Of a stretch of DNA of 64,000 bases, positions 24,026 through 35,529 are shown in pieces. Made by a program: the position numbers and the translations under genes. The first letter of the stretch is position 1; each line of letters starts with the position of its first letter. The notes under the pieces were generated by a model, which saw only the letters and a list, made by a program, of their open reading frames with translations, had not been told where the DNA came from and searched no databases. Location: contig NC_080720.1 of NCBI RefSeq assembly GCF_019097595.1, positions 28,818,352-28,882,351 on the forward strand, read 5' to 3'. Origin of the DNA: Hemibagrus wyckioides. Its lineage: Eukaryota; Chordata; Actinopteri; Siluriformes; Bagridae.

Positions 24026-24424
24026 TGATAATTAGATTTGTATGCAAAAGAAAAGTGTCTTATTGTGTCAGAGGGAAGTGTAAAAGACGTGCAGTTCTGC
24101 CTCAGAGCACTTAGCAAGTTTCACGTGGCTCAGCACCTGAGATGCAACATTAACTGCGCGAATCATATAATCATGCAGGTAGCTGGATTCAAGCGCTTAA
24201 GGTAGTGATCAAAAACGGGGAGACGTGTGACTTTTTAGAAAGTCGTGGGATTTTCACACAGAGCAGAATGATGTTGGAGGGGGAAAAAAACTGGAAACCT
24301 GCAGGTTAATGAGAGACATCAACAGACAGCTTTCAGGAACTTAAATAATCACTCATTACATCCACGGTGAGCAGAAAAGCATTACCACAGGCTGGTGTTT
24401 TGTTCTTTTGTTCAGAGATTAGAT
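23406..24424. other. Intronic sequence with GA and TG microsatellites
   Basis: (TG)n 23486-23506, (GA)n 23657-23692, (TG)n 23842-23867, a TG/TATG/CATG compound tract 23941-24014 and (GA) 24015-24025. The rest is unremarkable. Confidence 0.6.
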
Positions 24425-24580
24425 TCATTTACATTTCTAGCATTTAGCAGAGCACCTTAGAATTTATTTCACTTTAAACTGAGGGTTAACGGCTTTGCTC
24501 AGGGGCCCAGCAGTGGCAGCGGGATTCAAACTCACAACCTTCTGATAAGCAGGCCAACACCTTAACCACTGAACAACCAC
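24425..24580 (-). mobile_element. tRNA-derived SINE fragment A (minus strand)
   Basis: On the minus strand the head reads TTCAGTGGTTAAGGTGTTGG (A-box region, RC of 24551-24570), then GAGTTTGAATCCC (B-box region, RC of 24521-24533), then TGGGCCCCTGAGCAAAGCC. The tail is CTAAATGCTAGAAATGTAAATG. This is the layout of a widespread fish tRNA SINE; it is diverged and not a functional tRNA. Confidence 0.7.
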
Positions 24581-24585
24581 ATACC

Positions 24586-24822
24586 CATGTAGCTAGTGGT
24601 TAACATGTTTGTCTCACACCTCCAGGGTTGGAGGTTCGATACCCACCTCCACCCTGTGAGCATAGAGGTTCTCCCAGAGCTTCAGAGGTTTCCTCCAGGT
24701 TCTCAGGTTTCCTTCCCTAGTCCAAAGACAAGCATTGTAGACAGATTGTAGGCATCTTTCCTATGGTGCCCTTTGTCCCCTAGGATAGACTCCAGGTTCT
24801 TCCCAACTCTGTGTAGGGGACC
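24586..24822 (+). mobile_element. tRNA-derived SINE fragment B (plus strand)
   Basis: Starts TGTAGCTAGTGGTTAACATG (A box), with GGTTCGATACC at 24633-24643 (B box). The body has CACACCTCCAGGGTTGGAGG, TTTCCTCCAGGTTCTCAGG, TTTCC and TCCAAAGACAAGCATTGTAG, words of a second common fish tRNA SINE. It lacks the usual 3' tail and is diverged. Its head abuts the head of SINE A. Confidence 0.7.
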
Positions 24823-26149
24823 AGTTTTAAAAAATATGGAGGACTCCTACTCTTCATCTTTAATGAAGATCTGCTAGTACATGAAGATTTTTGATATCAG
24901 TTAGAATTGTACACAGACACCTTGCTGGTGTAAAAAGGCAGCCTAAATATATATATACCAGAGAGTGATTTTTTTTTCTCCGGAATATTCCAGTGTAGCG
25001 TAGCTTACCGTAGTAAAGTGATAAAACTTTCAGAGCTGCTCCAATTCTGTCTCGGCGACACTCACGAGCATTCAGCGACTTCATTGTACAGCATTCGGGA
25101 AATCCTTTAAGAGCAGAGTCGAGGAAAAAGTGAAGCTGCTTAACTCTGGGGTTTCATTAAGCGCCACTCGAACACACTCTCTCTCTCTTTCGCTCTCTTC
25201 TTCGCTCTTTCTCTTTCTCTCAAACAAACATGGGAAAAGTCGGTTACTCCAAATACTCTATGGAAGGTTTTTCCATATATTTTTTTTAATTCTCACATCC
25301 ACATACTAGACTCTTTTTCAGGCCCAATTTTCACTCCAGGTTCGATATGAAGGCGCAAGTGAGTGTTAAAGGTCTGGGATGGTGCGAGAGTTTAGCTTGG
25401 CTTGTTTCTTGATTTAAAGCTTGGAGGAGTTTCTGCTTTGTGGTTGCTCAGTAATATGACAATCTTCCTTCTTTCTTGTCTTATTATCTCTGAGAGAGAG
25501 AGAGAGAGAGAGAAACAATGACATATCGACATCCTTAGACTTATAAAGTAAGCGATAACAGGAACTCGCTTTCCCAGACTTTAAAAGGATGGAAAGTGTT
25601 GTTTTGTTAATTAATAAAAAAGAATGACATGTTGCAGAATGAGTTTTGTCATATCGTTGAATATTTTCTTTTAAGACCATGTTGTTTAGGGTTACGGCAA
25701 GCGGAAATGATGTGGAAAGACCGGAACTGGGAAATTTCTAGATTTATAGATGATATTCCAGACAATAGTCAATATTCCAGACACAGAGACACCTCCAGCT
25801 GGATTAAATCTGAGGTTAGAACCGTGTCTCGGTTGAGATTCCCACTGAATAACCGCATGAACATCGTTCTATCCTGTTCCACTGACCCAGAAGAGCTTCG
25901 TTCCTCGAGCAGGATCTCAGGAGGCTTTGCTAGCTATACAGAACATCATGGCAACTCCAGGGTTAACCGAATTAAACAATTTGCAAACAGATGAAGTCAG
26001 TCAGTCCATTTTTTTTTTTTTTTTGGCAAAACAATTACGAAATTACAGTAGATAAAAAGTGTTCTCTGTCACTATTTATGCAATCAACATAACGAAGAAA
26101 CAAAACAATTTAATGTGGAAAAAAAAAAAACGCCATCCTTCATCTGCAT
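24823..26149. other. Intronic sequence, no gene seen
   Basis: CT-rich 25175-25225, (GA)n 25492-25513, T-tract 26008-26024. A 121-codon frame at 25629-25994 has ordinary amino-acid composition but no domain I recognise and no flanking splice or start support. Confidence 0.45.
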
Positions 26150-26420
26150 TATAATTACTTCTTTTTCACATCTACACGCCGGTTAATTAAAATTGTGATT
26201 AAATGCGTCTGCGCTGCCTAAGATGTCTTCTCCTAAACAGGTGGTACGGAATTTAAAAGTAAAGCGAGAGCGAGAGAAAAACGTAATTAGCATTGGAAAT
26301 GGAGAAATTGCCTGCAAGAATCAGTGTTAATTTCAGCCTCTGATGAGGTAATTTATAAAACGCGCCACCGCCGAGGCTCAGAGAACGCGCGATTGCCATC
26401 CGGACGCGACGGCCCTTCCC
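26150..26420. promoter_or_regulatory. Candidate conserved intronic element 3
   Basis: Contains GCCGGTTAATTAAAATTG (TTAATTAA at 26183-26190), GTGATTAAATGCG, AACAGGTGG (E-box), ACGTAATTAGCATTGG (TAATTAG 26284-26290) and GAGGTAATTTATAAAACGCG, then a CpG-rich edge. No simple repeats. Confidence 0.45.
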
Positions 26421-26721
26421 TCAGCAGGCACGTACAAAGTGTTTGCAAAATACTCAAGCTGTCCTAGAGCTTGGAGCTGCTCACTTTGACAACTGAAACA
26501 AAAATGAGAAAAAAGGAGATTTTTTTTTATTTATTTATTTTTAAATTATTATAATTGTTTTTTTTCTTGGGAAGGTCCTGTTAGAAAAGAATTTACTTTT
26601 TGGATGTAATATGGAAAATTTAAGTGTGATTCCAGTCCAACCTTGTGGATAGAAATAGACAGAATAACATGGAGAGAGAGAGAGAGATTGCTGTATGTAT
26701 CATTAACAGGTTTGCCTGTTT

Positions 26722-26769
<48 letters not shown>

Positions 26770-27210
26770 TTTGTTCTTACTCATGCACTCCTTTTTAAAT
26801 TCTTTTATTTGTTTATTTATTTGCGTGCTCACCTGCTTGTGTATTTATTAGCAATTTTTATTTATTTTTTATTGTGTATATACATTTTTCAATTTCTTTT
26901 TATTTTTATACATTATGCTTGTTTGCCTGTTTATGATCTCTTCATTAGTATATTTTTAATTTCCTACTCGTTATTTATTTATTTATTTATTTATTTATGT
27001 ATTTATTTACTTTTTGCATACTTGCTTGCATGTGTTTATTATTTATTTGATTTCTTTATTCACGTATTAGTGTATTTTTAATTTTATTTATTTATTTAGT
27101 TTGTGTGTGTTTATTATTTATTTTATTCCTTCATTTATGTATTAGTGCATTTGTTAATTTTTTTTACTATTCATTTATTTACTTGTTTGTGTGTGTGTGT
27201 GTGTGTATGG
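26421..27210. repeat. (TTTA)n-rich low-complexity region
   Basis: (TTTA)n at 26723-26772 and 26966-27000, with degenerate TATTTATT words throughout 26700-27180, (GA) 26671-26687 and (TG)n 27188-27207. Hydrophobic F/I/Y/L frames here are repeat translations. Confidence 0.85.
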
Positions 27211-27867
27211 TGTTTAAACTGAAAAAGAAAGCACTTTGTATATTGATATCTGTGCTTGTTACTGGCCTAAAACTGTGCTATCGGATGGGATTTGACATCC
27301 GATCCGTCTTCCTTGGCTCTGATCGCCTGATGTATTTTAATCCGTGATCTAGGGGCTGTGACATGGACGAAATATCATCTCATGATACCTGGAGATGTTT
27401 CTTACTAACGCGCGAGGGTCACAGTGTATCACAGCAGAACGTTTAGCTCTGAACTAAGCTACAACTACACTGATAACCACATCACACATCACACATTCCA
27501 GTCACATGACCCATGCTGTTTACTCACATCTCTGACATTAAAATAGGACGAATTCATGCGCTCGGGTGTTACTTTGCAGGACTTGGCAACCCCAGAGCTA
27601 GTTTGATTACAGCAAGGACGTCAGTATCAAATCAAATCAAATCATATTAAAGAGGGGTTGATATGAATCATGGGAAAAATTTCTGGCATTAGTGCATTCC
27701 ATGGCTTTGTTAACTGGTCTGGAAGTGTGTGTGTGTGTGTCTTTTGTCTTTCGTCATGCTCAGGTTAAGAGGAAGGAGAAAGAGAGAGAGAGACACTGAT
27801 GGCTCTTCCTCCCAACATCCACCATCTTAATTACACAAGTGCTCATCATCAGCTCAGACTGATTACA

Positions 27868-27869
<2 letters not shown>
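27211..27869. other. Intronic sequence, no feature seen
   Basis: Short CATCACACATCACACA repeat near 27479-27496, ATCAAATCAAATCAAATC at 27628-27645 and (TG)n 27724-27740. No exon features. Confidence 0.45.

Positions 27870-27907
<38 letters not shown>
27870..27907. repeat. (GA)n microsatellite
   Basis: About 18 GA units. Confidence 0.95.
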
Positions 27908-27910
<3 letters not shown>

Positions 27911-27934
27911 CTCGCAGTGATCATTATTGCTAGC

Positions 27935-28140
27935 GGCAGGGTTTCGCCAGGCTAGTTACACATTAGCTGTCATTGACTATGAAACAGCAGAGGTGCTTTT
28001 GCTAATCTTATTATAACGTGGCGCGCTAGTAGCTGCTGGACGGCTGAATTAAACAGCCAGAGAAAAGGAGTTTGTTTAATTTGTAAACACGGGCGCCGTT
28101 GATAAATTGAGCTCGGCTCGGGTGATGAAACGTCTCCGTT
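27935..28140. promoter_or_regulatory. Candidate conserved intronic element 4
   Basis: Repeat-free block with TTGCTAATCTTATTATAACG, GGCTGAATTAAACAGCC (an inverted-repeat-like word), TTTGTAAACACGGGCGCC (forkhead-like GTAAACA) and GTTGATAAATTGAGC (GATAAAT). CpGs are retained. Confidence 0.35.
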
Positions 28141-29005
28141 TTTGTTTTTTTTGTTTTTTCGCTCGAAATCCTTGTTATTTCTTTAGCTATTTGCATAGTG
28201 AGGGGTCTGTAACGGTCACATTCATCCCTCACCCCCTACTGTGAACTCAGCTAGCCTCAAGTTTTACAGCCATGTGACAAATCGGAGGTGTTTTTCTTGT
28301 GGAAAGATGTGTGACACACACACACACACACTTTATCTTGGTATACTCCTCTATTATGAATTTACTGTAGTCTTTTTGGAGTCACTTGGCTGCCTGGGTC
28401 ATGCTCTACCTGACAAGTGTTTCACACACAGATTTGTTCAGTGTGTCTTAACAGTGCTACCCACACACACACACAGAAAAAAAGAGAGTTATGTACACTG
28501 TAACCGAACTGCATGTTGCCCACTGGAGTGTAGAGAATAAGATCCAGCGTGTTTTTTCCCCCCACTTTTTTTTTTTCATCCTCAAATGTAAGACTTGAAG
28601 CGAAACCTGCAGCAATCTCGGTCTTTGCTCTGTTTCAGCCAGCCAGTCAACAGATCAATCAATAGAATAAAATACAAGAGGAACTGCAGAGCATCATATA
28701 TTTTTTTAAATGGACAGCATTTTGTCTTAAATTAGATACGCAAATGTCGCTAGCTTTCTATGAAGATTTAGTGTCGGAGGTTTGTTTCGCTTAGCTATAA
28801 GGCTAATATAGTGTCTAATTGTGTCAAAGGCAAATCGTCACATTTCTTAGCTATAAATTGGAAACAATTACGTTAAAGTGACGCTGAACTACATTACTAG
28901 TTCAAAGAGATCATTGCTGTGGATTTTTTTTTAGATAATCAGTCTACTTTTGTCCAGGTATAAAGGTCCATTGGACAATTATTTTTATACTAATTGGCAT
29001 CACAG
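28141..29005. other. Intronic sequence, no gene seen
   Basis: (CA)n at 28315-28331 and 28461-28475, T-tract 28566-28576. AT-rich remainder. Confidence 0.5.
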
Positions 29006-29312
29006 AGTTGTAGAACTTCCCCTAAAAAACAGACAAAACATACAAACAAACAAAACTTAAATTGTTACCAAGAAAACAAAAAGTTCTGACACTGGATACT
29101 CCTTCTAAAAATTTTGAACGTTGCCTCACAGAAAACTTACCATATCAATCACGTCATAGAAAAGTTGTAGAATGTCCCCTAAAAACCAGACCAAACAAAC
29201 AAACAAACAAACAAAACAATGTAAATTGTTACCAAGGAAACAAAAAGTCTTGACACTGGAGACGCCTTCCAAAAATTCCGAATGTTTCCTCACAGAAAAC
29301 TTACTGTATCAA
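29006..29312. repeat. Tandem duplication, two diverged copies, 158-bp period
   Basis: Copy 1 starts AGTTGTAGAACTTCCCCTAA at 29006 and copy 2 AGTTGTAGAATGTCCCCTAA at 29164. Both continue through an (AAAC)n tract, ATTGTTACCAAG[A/G]AAACAA, TGACACTGGA, TCACAGAAAACTTAC and ATATCAA/GTATCAA. No coding role is apparent. Confidence 0.88.
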
Positions 29313-29545
29313 CTATTAGACATCTTTTTTGTGTTTATATGCAGTGTCTTGTTAAGTTGTTACCATAGAAACGCTAGCTGGATCTGCCGGCTAACCATAT
29401 GTCTAGGTGTTACATAATACCTGCGATGATGTCACCTGAGATATTTGCATATTTGAGTGCAAATATTAGCTAGAGGTGTGCTATAGTAATGAATCTGAAA
29501 TATAAACCTGCACATTTTCCAGAAATGTCTCTGCATTTCTCTGCA

Positions 29546-29546
<1 letters not shown>
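29313..29546. other. Intronic sequence, no gene
   Basis: Contains an X-box-like GTTACCATAGAAAC at 29359-29372. Otherwise unremarkable. Confidence 0.4.
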
Positions 29547-29586
<40 letters not shown>

Positions 29587-29727
29587 CATATAATACTCTG
29601 TCCTTTGCTGAAGTCACTCGTTAGCGTGAGAAATGGAACGACAACCTCGCTGACATCAGTTCAGCTCGACAGAGCATGTGTGTGTGTGTGTGTGTGAGAG
29701 TGGGTGTGTGTGTGTGTGTGTGTGAGA
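29547..29727. repeat. (CA)n and (TG)n microsatellites
   Basis: (CA)n 29547-29582; (TG)n with GAGAGTGGG interruption 29678-29726. Confidence 0.95.
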
Positions 29728-29764
29728 GGCTGTAGAGTGGTGGGAATGGGCGAAGTATGTGTGG

Positions 29765-29945
29765 ATTTCACAGGTAACTGGATTACGTGGGCACGTAATT
29801 GATCCATTTGGGGGAAAAATGGCAGCGGCGCGGAGAGGCCTCGGCTTCGGAGATGGACTTTATAAAACAGGCGTTCGTAAATTCAACCAAATCAATATGT
29901 CAATTTTATTACATCTCCAGGCCAGATGGGTTTTAGAGGAGCGCT
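29765..29945. promoter_or_regulatory. Candidate conserved intronic element 5
   Basis: Includes CACAGGTAACTGG, GCACGTAATTGATCC, AATGGCAGCGGCGCGG, CAAATCAATATGTC and AATTTTATTAC. Mixed CpG and AT-rich homeodomain words without simple repeats. Confidence 0.35.
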
Positions 29946-30533
29946 ATCAGTCAGAGGGAGCATGCACGTGTCTCTGTGTGTGTCTATGTGTGTGTACACG
30001 TGTGTGTGTGTGTGTGTGTAAATGGCTGCATGTTTGCGCCCTGTCTCAGACAAAAGGTCCTAGGTGGCCATTTTGTTTGATGTCATCATTCGATTACGTG
30101 AAGGAGATCCTCAGAGGTAGAGTGGACTTCACACTGTAATGGTTAGAGATTTTGTTGTTTTTTCGGCTTTCTATTTAAAGGGAAACACAAACACACACAC
30201 ACACGCACACACACACAAAACCCTGTACAGACAAACAGATGGACTTTATTGATCCCAGAAAAGAATGAAAAGAAAAGTCCAATATATTCCAATATTTCTT
30301 TATTGCTATTTAAAATTTTCTGTAAATGATTTCATTTTATTATTACGTGATATTTTTTCTAGTTTTTTTTTATATATAAATTTTTTTCTACGTTTTGCGC
30401 CCTTTCATTCTTCATCATATTTCATTATATAATCAAGGCATGGAATATTTTGTCACGTTTGCCAAGGTCTAATATCTGAGGTTCGAATCATATGTACATT
30501 GCTCAATTAATACCAGATAAACATTCAGTTAAT
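29946..30533. other. Intronic sequence with (TG)n/(CA)n
   Basis: TG tract 29970-30019, CA tract 30185-30219, AT-rich 30290-30530. No gene. Confidence 0.5.
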
Positions 30534-30558
30534 TAATAATAATGATGATGATGATGAC

Positions 30559-30610
<52 letters not shown>
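30534..30610. repeat. (TGA)n(TAA)n microsatellite
   Basis: AATGATGATGATGATGAC followed by about 17 AAT units. Confidence 0.95.
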
Positions 30611-30612
<2 letters not shown>

Positions 30613-30739
30613 GTACTCTGAGATCATTATACTAATAATATAATCAGATGAATGGATGTTAAGAAGCTAAAATTTCTGAGAAATATTAATACTGGATAGC
30701 AGACAAGTGGGTGGGATACATATATCCAAGTCGCTGCAG

Positions 30740-31100
30740 CCAATCAGGTGCATTTATGTAACCGATTTAGCACATCGGGAAAGACGTTTTCACACGATTA
30801 TGACACGATCGAGATCGACATAGAGACGTACGCATTTCTCCTGCTTCAGATCAGACGTCTAATCAGCTCAAAGTGGTCACGTGAAGCACTAAAAGCCGCC
30901 GTCTTTCGTACGCGAGGAATTTTTTTTACCTTGATTGAATTCCCCTGCCTTCTCCACGAACAGAGACGATAAAGAATCGCGGCGAAACAAAACGACTTCT
31001 AAAATATTCAGGTTTTTTTATTTCAATCCGCAGCTCTGCCCCGGCTCTGTTTAATTACCTGAGCTGCTCTCTAATGCGAATCAATTATGCAGAGAAAAAA
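30740..31100. promoter_or_regulatory. Candidate conserved intronic element 6
   Basis: Long repeat-poor block with many CpGs in AT-rich context: ACACGATTATGACACGATCG, GACGTCTAATCAGC, GTACGCGAGG, CGATAAAGAATCGCGGCG, TGTTTAATTACCTGAGC (TTAATTACCT at 31051-31060) and CAATTATGC at 31082-31090. A 74-codon frame inside has no domain. Confidence 0.42.
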
Positions 31101-31243
31101 AAATAAAAACAAAAACCTGACACCAGCGATGAGACGTATAACACAACACCCAGGGTTGTTTTTTTTTTTCTTCTTTTAGAGGAATTAAAAAGAAATGAGA
31201 ATAAACTGTTCAATCCCATCATGGAAAAGTGAGCAGGTATGTG

Positions 31244-31279
<36 letters not shown>

Positions 31280-31509
31280 GAAAAATGGTGCAAAAATAAT
31301 AAAAAAATAGTGTAATTACGAGGTTGTCGAACAGAGCTCAGTATTATACTAGTTCATCTGGCAGTAAATAATAAGAAGTTGGTGATGCTTGCGTTTTTTA
31401 ATTCCGCTCCCGGTTTTGTCCTGCTCACTGAATGGCATCTGCTATCAATGCCGAACAGGTGTTTGTGTGTGTGGCGTGCAGGGTTGTTTTTGTTCCGGCC
31501 CGGGCTCCT

Positions 31510-31551
<42 letters not shown>

Positions 31552-32377
31552 CACCCGGCAGCCTGATTAAGGAGCCTGTAGCTGTTTTACACAGAGAACG
31601 GATGACTGCTCGGCTAGAACGCAATTACATCAGCACACAAAGTCTCTCCACACACACACACACACACATGCACACACACGCACACACACACGCAGAGACA
31701 CATGTACCCAGACGCACAAACACACATGGATCAGTAGCAACGCTGCAGAAGTAATAACAGCACCTCTTTCTCTCATTCACAACTGAAACGAAGCAACTGA
31801 AGGTGTGTGTCGATAAGACTGCGGATTGAAACAACGACCAGCTCGCTTACAGTGACACTGTCTCACTCTTTCACGCTCTTTCACACACTTTCACACCATC
31901 TCAGGTCTCACACTACGGACAAACGGAAGGGGGGGGCTGACTGAAACGGTCACTCGGCTCCTGTCAAAACTCCTTCGACAGTGTCAGTGTGAGGGCACGG
32001 TGCCAAATAATGAGCCGCTCAGCATGTGTGTGTGTGTGTGTGTCAGCAGGACATCACAGGATCCACACTTCAAATCTGACAATTATAATATGTAGTTCTA
32101 ATGAAGGAGTTCTTTTAGTTCAAATTAAATTCAAACAATAATGGAGGTAAAATAGTAATCTACAAAATATTTATATAGTAAATTTAATCTTTTACTTTTA
32201 TTTTAAAATACAGAAATAGTTCTTGTGTAATGTAGCATTATTGTTTTATGAGTAATTGTTATTATTTTATACTAAAACTGTTATTATATATAAATACTCA
32301 TTATAATAGGTGCATTTATTTCATTTAATTATTAATTATTTAAAAGAAATATTTAAATTTATATTAAAAATGTTTTT

Positions 32378-32378
<1 letters not shown>
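31101..32378. other. Intronic sequence with GA and CA microsatellites
   Basis: (GA)n 31248-31276, CA tracts 31510-31555 and 31650-31695, (TG)n 32023-32043, AT-rich 32080-32378. No gene. Confidence 0.55.
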
Positions 32379-32445
<67 letters not shown>

Positions 32446-32516
32446 GTTAAAATAAACACCCTGGATGCTATTTTTTTCCCCTTCATCCTTCGAAACACCT
32501 TTTGTCCTGGTGTTTG

Positions 32517-32551
<35 letters not shown>
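32379..32551. repeat. (TTA)n and (CT)n microsatellites
   Basis: About 22 TTA units to 32445; (CT)n 32521-32550. Confidence 0.95.
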
Positions 32552-32552
<1 letters not shown>

Positions 32553-33191
32553 ATATCTATCAGTCCTTGTTCATCCACTGAGATGTTATCAGGAGCCAAT
32601 CTCCACGAATAAGACCCACAACATGCCATAACACTGGCAGAGTGGACGTCTGGAGTCTGGAGTCGAGCTGTAGCTGATAAACACCTCACTGAAAGAGCAG
32701 TTATTCTCCATGTACCACTTTTTTCTCTTTTTTTTCCCTTTCTTTCTTCTTTATGCTTATTTATCTCTTTTGCGCTCTTCTCCCAGTGGACCAGAGACAA
32801 CAAGAAGTCTTGAACCACTGTGAGAAGTCCCATGGGGGCGCGTGTTCGAGATGGGGTTGGTTTTTTAGGGGGGAGGGGGTTGGGGGCGGGGGGGGGTAGG
32901 TGGGAAGGACACCTTTAGATAACCTCTCAGGTTCGACGCTGACGGTTAACAACTTCTGCTTTTTCTCTCGCGAACACAACATCGTGTTTATTAGAAAAGA
33001 ATTTGCTTCTGCTGTGTGTGATCAGTGAGGCCAAGGCTGTTGGAAGGTGTGTGTGTGTGTGTGTGTGTGTGTCTGTTTCACATAGCGGTGTAATTACTGT
33101 GTATCTGAAAGGGAGGACGTAATCTGGCGTCTGATTAGAGAACACGGAAAGGAAAAGGGAGAGAACTCTGCCTCATGCACGCACAACACAA

Positions 33192-33232
<41 letters not shown>

Positions 33233-33264
33233 AGTTTTATCTTTCTGAGGTGCTGCCATGTTTT
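32552..33264. other. Intronic sequence with a G-tract run and CA/TG repeats
   Basis: G-rich run 32868-32905 (several tracts of 3-9 G), (TG)n 33043-33072 and (CA)n 33195-33230. No gene. Confidence 0.6.
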
Positions 33265-34235
33265 TACTCAAGTGGGCTCTTTTCAATTTCACTCATTTGA
33301 TTACTTTTAATCTTTTAGTTTTCACTTCTTTCTTAAGTCTATTTTTCCCTCTCTTTTATTTTTATTCCATTGGTCTCTCTTCTGGTCTCTCTTCATTTTC
33401 TTTCATTTCATTTTCGCACGTTTGGTCTCTCTTTTTCTCACTCTTAGTTTTCAATTGGTTAGTTTCTCCTTCGGGTTTCATTCCTTTACCTCCCCTTTTA
33501 GTTTTTAATTCATTAAGTCTCTCTTTTGGTCTCTCTTCATTTTGTTTCATGTAGTTTTCACTTGTTTAGTCTCTCTTTTAGTTTTCACTCATGGGGCCTT
33601 TTTTAAAAAAAATATATATATATATTTCATTAGTCTTTGATTAAGTCTATCTACATTTTCTTCATTTTCATTGAGTTTTTTTCCATTAGTCTCTCTTTTG
33701 TCTCTCTTCATTTTGTTTCATGTAGTATTCACTCCTTAGTTTTTTTTTCAGTAGCCTCTCTTTTGGTCTCTCTTTTAGTCTCTCTTCATTTTGTTTCATT
33801 TAGTTTTTACCAGTTTAATCTTTCTAGACTCTCTCTTGTTTAGTTTTCACTTATGTAGTCTCATTTTAATTGTTTATTTCATTAGTCTTTGGTTTTGTCT
33901 CTCTTTTGGTCTCTCTTCATTTTGTTTCGTTTAGTTTTCACTTGTTTGGTCTCTCTAGTCTCTCTTTTGTTTTTAGGTTTTTTTTTTATCTTGTTAGTCT
34001 TTGTTTTAGTCTCTCTTCCAGTCTCACCTTATTTTCTTTCATTTACTTTTTCCATTAGTCTCTGTTTTAGTCTCTCTTTTAATTACTCATAGTTTCCACT
34101 TCTTTAGTGTTTATTTCTCTTTATTTGATTTGTCATCTCTCTATTAGGTTCCACTCATGCTGTCTCTCTTTTAGTCTTTCTTTTAATCTCCCCAGTCTCT
34201 TTTTTTTTAGCCTTTATTATTTGTCTTTTCGGATC
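33265..34235 (+). repeat. Degenerate T/C-rich tandem array
   Basis: Words TCTCTCTTTTGGTCTCTC, TTCATTTTGTTTCAT and TAGTTTTCACTTGTTTAGTC recur at irregular spacing of a few tens of bases for about 1 kb. The + strand is strikingly poor in A and G. Open frames on both strands (F/S/L-rich or K/E/R-rich) are repeat translations, not genes. Confidence 0.85.
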
Positions 34236-34441
34236 TTTCTATTCTAGTGTCTAAGCGTATGCTGTATTCCAACCCGAGCTCTGCTGTAATGTCTTCGTCG
34301 TTACTACATGTGATTAGCTGCGATCTGATCGTTCAGCAAACACACCGACTCGGAGTAACCGGTGTATGTTTCAGTGTGGATCAGAGGGAAAAAGAAAGAG
34401 TGTAGAAGGTGAAATTCGAGATGCGTATCTTTGCGTGAGTG

Positions 34442-34475
<34 letters not shown>

Positions 34476-34544
34476 GTAGAGGGCTCAGGGTGGAGATTCC
34501 TGTTGACCTCAAATCTGGGTTAAATGCAAATGGAGAGACTGAGT
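34236..34544. other. Intronic sequence with (TG)n
   Basis: (TG)n with TTTG interruption at 34437-34475. Nothing else recognised. Confidence 0.5.
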
Positions 34545-34690
34545 AGCAGACAGCGATAATTACCATCTTCCATCTGCGCGGCGGAGCAGAAGATAGCGTC
34601 AGAGAGATTTCTACACTCTCCCCACTACACAACTACGCTAATTACCGTTTGGATTCAATATGGCATTTTAGGAATCAGTGCTATTGGCAT
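34545..34690. promoter_or_regulatory. Candidate conserved intronic element 7
   Basis: GCGATAATTACCATCTTCC, CATCTGCGCGGCGG, ACGCTAATTACCGTTTGG (CTAATTACC 34638-34646) and CAATATGGCATTTTAGG. Two TAATTACC words about 85 bp apart. Confidence 0.38.
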
Positions 34691-34936
34691 GTTTGGCTAC
34701 TCCTCTGTCAAAAATCCTCCGTTTTTATAAATAGTAGAATAAAAAAAACCCTTGCGTTTAGATAACCTTTTGTCATGTTGTTTTGTGTGTTTTTTTTCCA
34801 GCTCTTTGATAGAATTGTGTATCTTGGAAATGTCATCTTTGGGTGATATCTTTCCCTGGAAGCTTTAACAAAGGATTTTTGAAAGATAACACTGGATACA
34901 AAATTAATCAATATCATCTCTCTCTCTCTCCCTCTC

Positions 34937-34976
<40 letters not shown>

Positions 34977-35529
34977 CCTCTCTCTCTCGGGTGGTGTGTG
35001 GCTGTGCTTCATGTATCTGCGCTGTTGCTGTTGCATCTGGAAGCAGGTAAGCCCAGTCTGATATTATCAGTCCGAACAGAATACCACACACACACACACC
35101 CTTTTTATCTTATATCAAATGTTACAACACACCTAGCCATCACTCCAGCCATACGCTGAGCACCTGAGTTAGATTGCGTTAAAAAGCATCGATGACAAAT
35201 TGGCACAAAAAACACATCACACACAAGAAAGAATGCTATTTTTTTGAGTCACTCGCCTAGCCACACATGTCTAGCTGAACTAGCTGCTAAATTACAACCT
35301 TTAGCTAATCAGCCGAGGCAGTAAATAAATTGTTTGATTGGGGGGGAAAAGGAATTTCCTACTTAGCCTAAATGGAGTTGATTAGCTAAAGCTAACATTG
35401 TTTGTTTTTGTGCTTGAGGAAGAGGTAGGGGAAGGGGAAAAGGACATAAAAAAAACCTTTAAATTCTTCTCTCAGGTTTTAAGTATTGACTTTACCTCAG
35501 GTATGAAAGTAAAAGTGTCAGAAAAGCAT
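34691..35529. other. Intronic sequence with CT/CTGT tract
   Basis: (CT)n and (CTGT)n at 34917-34989, CA tract 35083-35099. From about 35260 the sequence is rich in TAGCTA/GCTAAT words. No gene. Confidence 0.5.

Noticed and set aside
24480..24650. tRNA genes, because of A- and B-box-like words
   Set aside because: No cloverleaf or acceptor stem; flanking SINE body and tail sequences show these are tRNA-derived retroposons.
25629..25994. 121-codon open frame on the + strand
   Set aside because: Composition is not low-complexity but no family is recognisable, there is no splice or start support, and length is compatible with chance.
33258..34092. Several hydrophobic F/S/L-rich frames that look like membrane proteins
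   Set aside because: They are translations of the T/C-rich repeat array; no consistent start or domain.
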